Shown in pieces: positions 7,201-7,946 of a stretch of 7,946 nt of DNA. Position numbers and translations under genes: made by a program. The stretch is from an uncultured Ruminococcus sp. (lineage in GTDB: Bacteria; Bacillota; Clostridia; Lachnospirales; Lachnospiraceae), in NCBI GenBank assembly GCA_900066355.1, contig FMEL01000030.1, positions 1-7,946 of the forward strand, given 5' to 3'. Within the stretch, counting starts at the first letter, position 1; every line of letters begins with the position of its first letter. The notes beneath the pieces are model-generated. The model searched no databases. It was not told the DNA's origin and worked only from the letters and a program-made list of their open reading frames with translations.

Positions 7201-7216
7201 TGTTTCACGTGAAACA
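7201..7216. promoter_or_regulatory. parS site 1
   Basis: This is a perfect 16-base palindrome TGTTTCACGTGAAACA, the parS consensus recognised by Spo0J-type ParB. It lies 97 nt upstream of the parA start and just beyond the -35 of the parA promoter. Its cognate ParB is encoded in the same operon. Confidence 0.96.
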
Positions 7217-7256
7217 TTAAAATTCGAGAAAGTTTTTAAAAATTTATTGTTTATAT

Positions 7257-7286
7257 TTGACAAGATGAGTGGGGATGTTGTTTTAT
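7257..7286 (+). promoter_or_regulatory. Weak candidate promoter reading into repeat A1
   Basis: TTGACA (7257-7262) is a perfect -35 hexamer, with TTTTAT (7281-7286, four of six) 18 nt downstream. If active it would transcribe the long palindrome A1 on the plus strand. The surrounding sequence is AT-rich, so a chance match is possible. Confidence 0.25.
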
Positions 7287-7539
7287 TTCAGATGACATAT
7301 TTTTATTTCACGCAATTGAATAAGATATGATGTGCGGCAACGGCTTCGTCGTTCGATAGTTCTATGAGATAACCTGTCTGTTAAATACATGCGCAGAAAA
7401 TCACAAACTCGCTGACGCTCAAACAGTGTGATTCCCTACGCATAACACAGCCAGAACATCTCTAAGAACTTCTCGAACTCCTGCAGAGGTTGTCGCATAC
7501 CATATCTTTTCATTGCTGATATATAAATTTGTAGTGAAA
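7283..7539. repeat. Long imperfect palindrome, repeat A copy 1 (A1)
   Basis: The segment folds back on itself over about 250 nt. The outer arms 7324-7341 and 7489-7506 match at 15 of 18 positions. The inner arms 7389-7405 and 7427-7443 match at 14 of 17. The intermediate part (such as GTTCGATAGTTCT against GTTCGAGAAGTTCT in reverse complement) pairs loosely, and TTTCA/TGAAA marks the probable ends. All six mismatches in the listed arms are transitions, so many would be G-U wobbles in RNA. The loop at 7404-7425 carries CAAACTCGCTG followed by ACGCTCAAACA. Positions 7283-7415 recur at 7814-7946. No open reading frame in it looks real. It may be a MITE-like element or encode a structured RNA. 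Confidence 0.75.
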
Positions 7540-7586
7540 TGCCGGGTAGCTGTGGGGGATAGGCTACCAGTGTAGACGCTCACTAA
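7540..7586. other. Spacer between repeat A1 and parS 2
   Basis: This short unique stretch contains one stem-loop, GGTAGC (7545-7550) with GCTACC (7563-7568) and a 12-nt G-rich loop. No coding potential or U-run is seen. Confidence 0.35.
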
Positions 7587-7602
7587 TGTTTCACGTGAAA
7601 CA
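7587..7602. promoter_or_regulatory. parS site 2
   Basis: This is a second perfect TGTTTCACGTGAAACA palindrome, 386 bp from site 1. It lies in the short gap between the long palindromes A1 and B. Two sites this close upstream of parA would form a local ParB loading cluster. Confidence 0.96.
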
Positions 7603-7615
7603 TTTCATGAATACA

Positions 7616-7799
7616 GCAGGATCTATAACAGGACGGATACGGGAACCTTGGTCTAATTTCGTTACGAGCTTTGCGCTAGCTGCCGTCACCGAGCGCATTG
7701 TCTGAGCGCAGCGAGTTTGCGCGAATGACGGCTTATCGGCACGCGAAGCGAGTAGAAATTTGGTCTTGTTCCAGTATCCGTCCTGTTTATAGAGACTGC
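7616..7799. repeat. Long imperfect palindrome, repeat B
   Basis: Perfect 14-base arms (7627-7640 and 7774-7787, AACAGGACGGATAC) bound a palindrome that continues inward through GGGAAC/GTTCC, a GGTCTAATTTC/GAAATTTGGTC pairing with small bulges, and GCCGTCA/TGACGGC. Pairing also extends outward to GCAG/CTGC at the listed ends and perhaps to about 7606 and 7809. The apical region (7699-7719) reads on the minus strand CAAACTCGCTG then CGCTCAGACA, nearly the same as the loop of repeat A. The arms are otherwise unlike A, and the interior is more GC-rich than the neighbouring genes. The short open frames crossing it follow the palindrome and are not credible genes. Confidence 0.72.
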
Positions 7800-7813
7800 G
7801 TAAGTTCATATTA

Positions 7814-7946
7814 TTATTTCAGATTACAAGTTTTTATTTCACGCAATGGAACACGATATGGCATGTGGCAACGGCTTCGTCGTTCGGTAGTTCTATGAGA
7901 TAACCTGTCTGTTAAATACATGCGCAGAAAATCACAAACTCGCTGA
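7814..7946. repeat. Repeat A copy 2 (A2), cut by the window edge
   Basis: This is a direct repeat of 7283-7415 at an offset of exactly 531 bp with no gaps. The inner 80 nt (7867-7946) differs at one position, whereas the outer 53 nt differs at ten. The sequence stops inside the apical loop, so the second half of the palindrome should lie just past the window. It starts about 5 nt after the apparent end of repeat B. Confidence 0.85.

Noticed and set aside
7304..7320. TTTCACG followed by TGAA inside repeat A1, resembling a stretched parS
   Set aside because: The half-sites are separated by extra bases and the second half is poor. The A2 copy does not preserve it, so it is unlikely to bind ParB.
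7591..7898. Short open frames on both strands across repeat B and the start of A2 (72 and 66 codons)
   Set aside because: They follow the palindrome, contain parS or hairpin sequence, lack a ribosome binding site at a sensible distance and resemble no known protein.
7201..7946. CRISPR array suggested by repeated sequence
   Set aside because: There are only two copies of a long repeat 531 bp apart with palindromic structure, no short regular repeat-spacer pattern and no cas gene.

Overview
The window reads as a chromosomal segment of a low-GC Firmicute, most likely a Lachnospiraceae-type clostridium. The evidence is a Soj/Spo0J (ParA/ParB) pair with perfect parS sites, followed by a DUF4446 gene, serS and a DUF3881-like gene, all with strong GGAGG-type ribosome binding sites. 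In Firmicutes parAB normally lies close to oriC, so the window is probably origin-proximal. No DnaA-box cluster is visible here.

All protein genes are on the minus strand and read right to left as one tight run: parA (TTG start, 7103), parB (overlaps parA by 4 nt), a DUF4446 membrane protein (12-nt gap), serS (32-nt gap), a DUF3881-like gene (TTG start, 17-nt gap) and an LTA-synthase-like membrane sulfatase (15-nt gap). No convincing terminator separates them, so they look like one operon linking chromosome segregation, serine tRNA charging and envelope polymer synthesis. An extended -10 promoter lies upstream of parA, with a parS site touching its -35 side, which suggests control by ParB.

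The left end (1-584) is non-coding for protein. Going leftward on the minus strand it holds a weak stem-loop after the sulfatase gene, a degenerate second copy of tRNA-Arg(CCT) joined to two mutually exclusive hairpins, a short GNRA-loop hairpin, an intact tRNA-Arg(CCT) gene, a good intrinsic terminator, and a promoter-like site pointing out of the window.

The right end (7104-7946) is about 840 nt without a credible gene and is the most unusual part. Its order is parS - long palindrome A1 - parS - long palindrome B - second copy of A (A2, cut by the window edge). A1 and A2 are near-identical in their inner part (79/80). B is a different palindrome but carries nearly the same apical-loop motif as A in the opposite orientation. 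These look like a family of long-hairpin intergenic repeats interleaved with the centromere-like sites.
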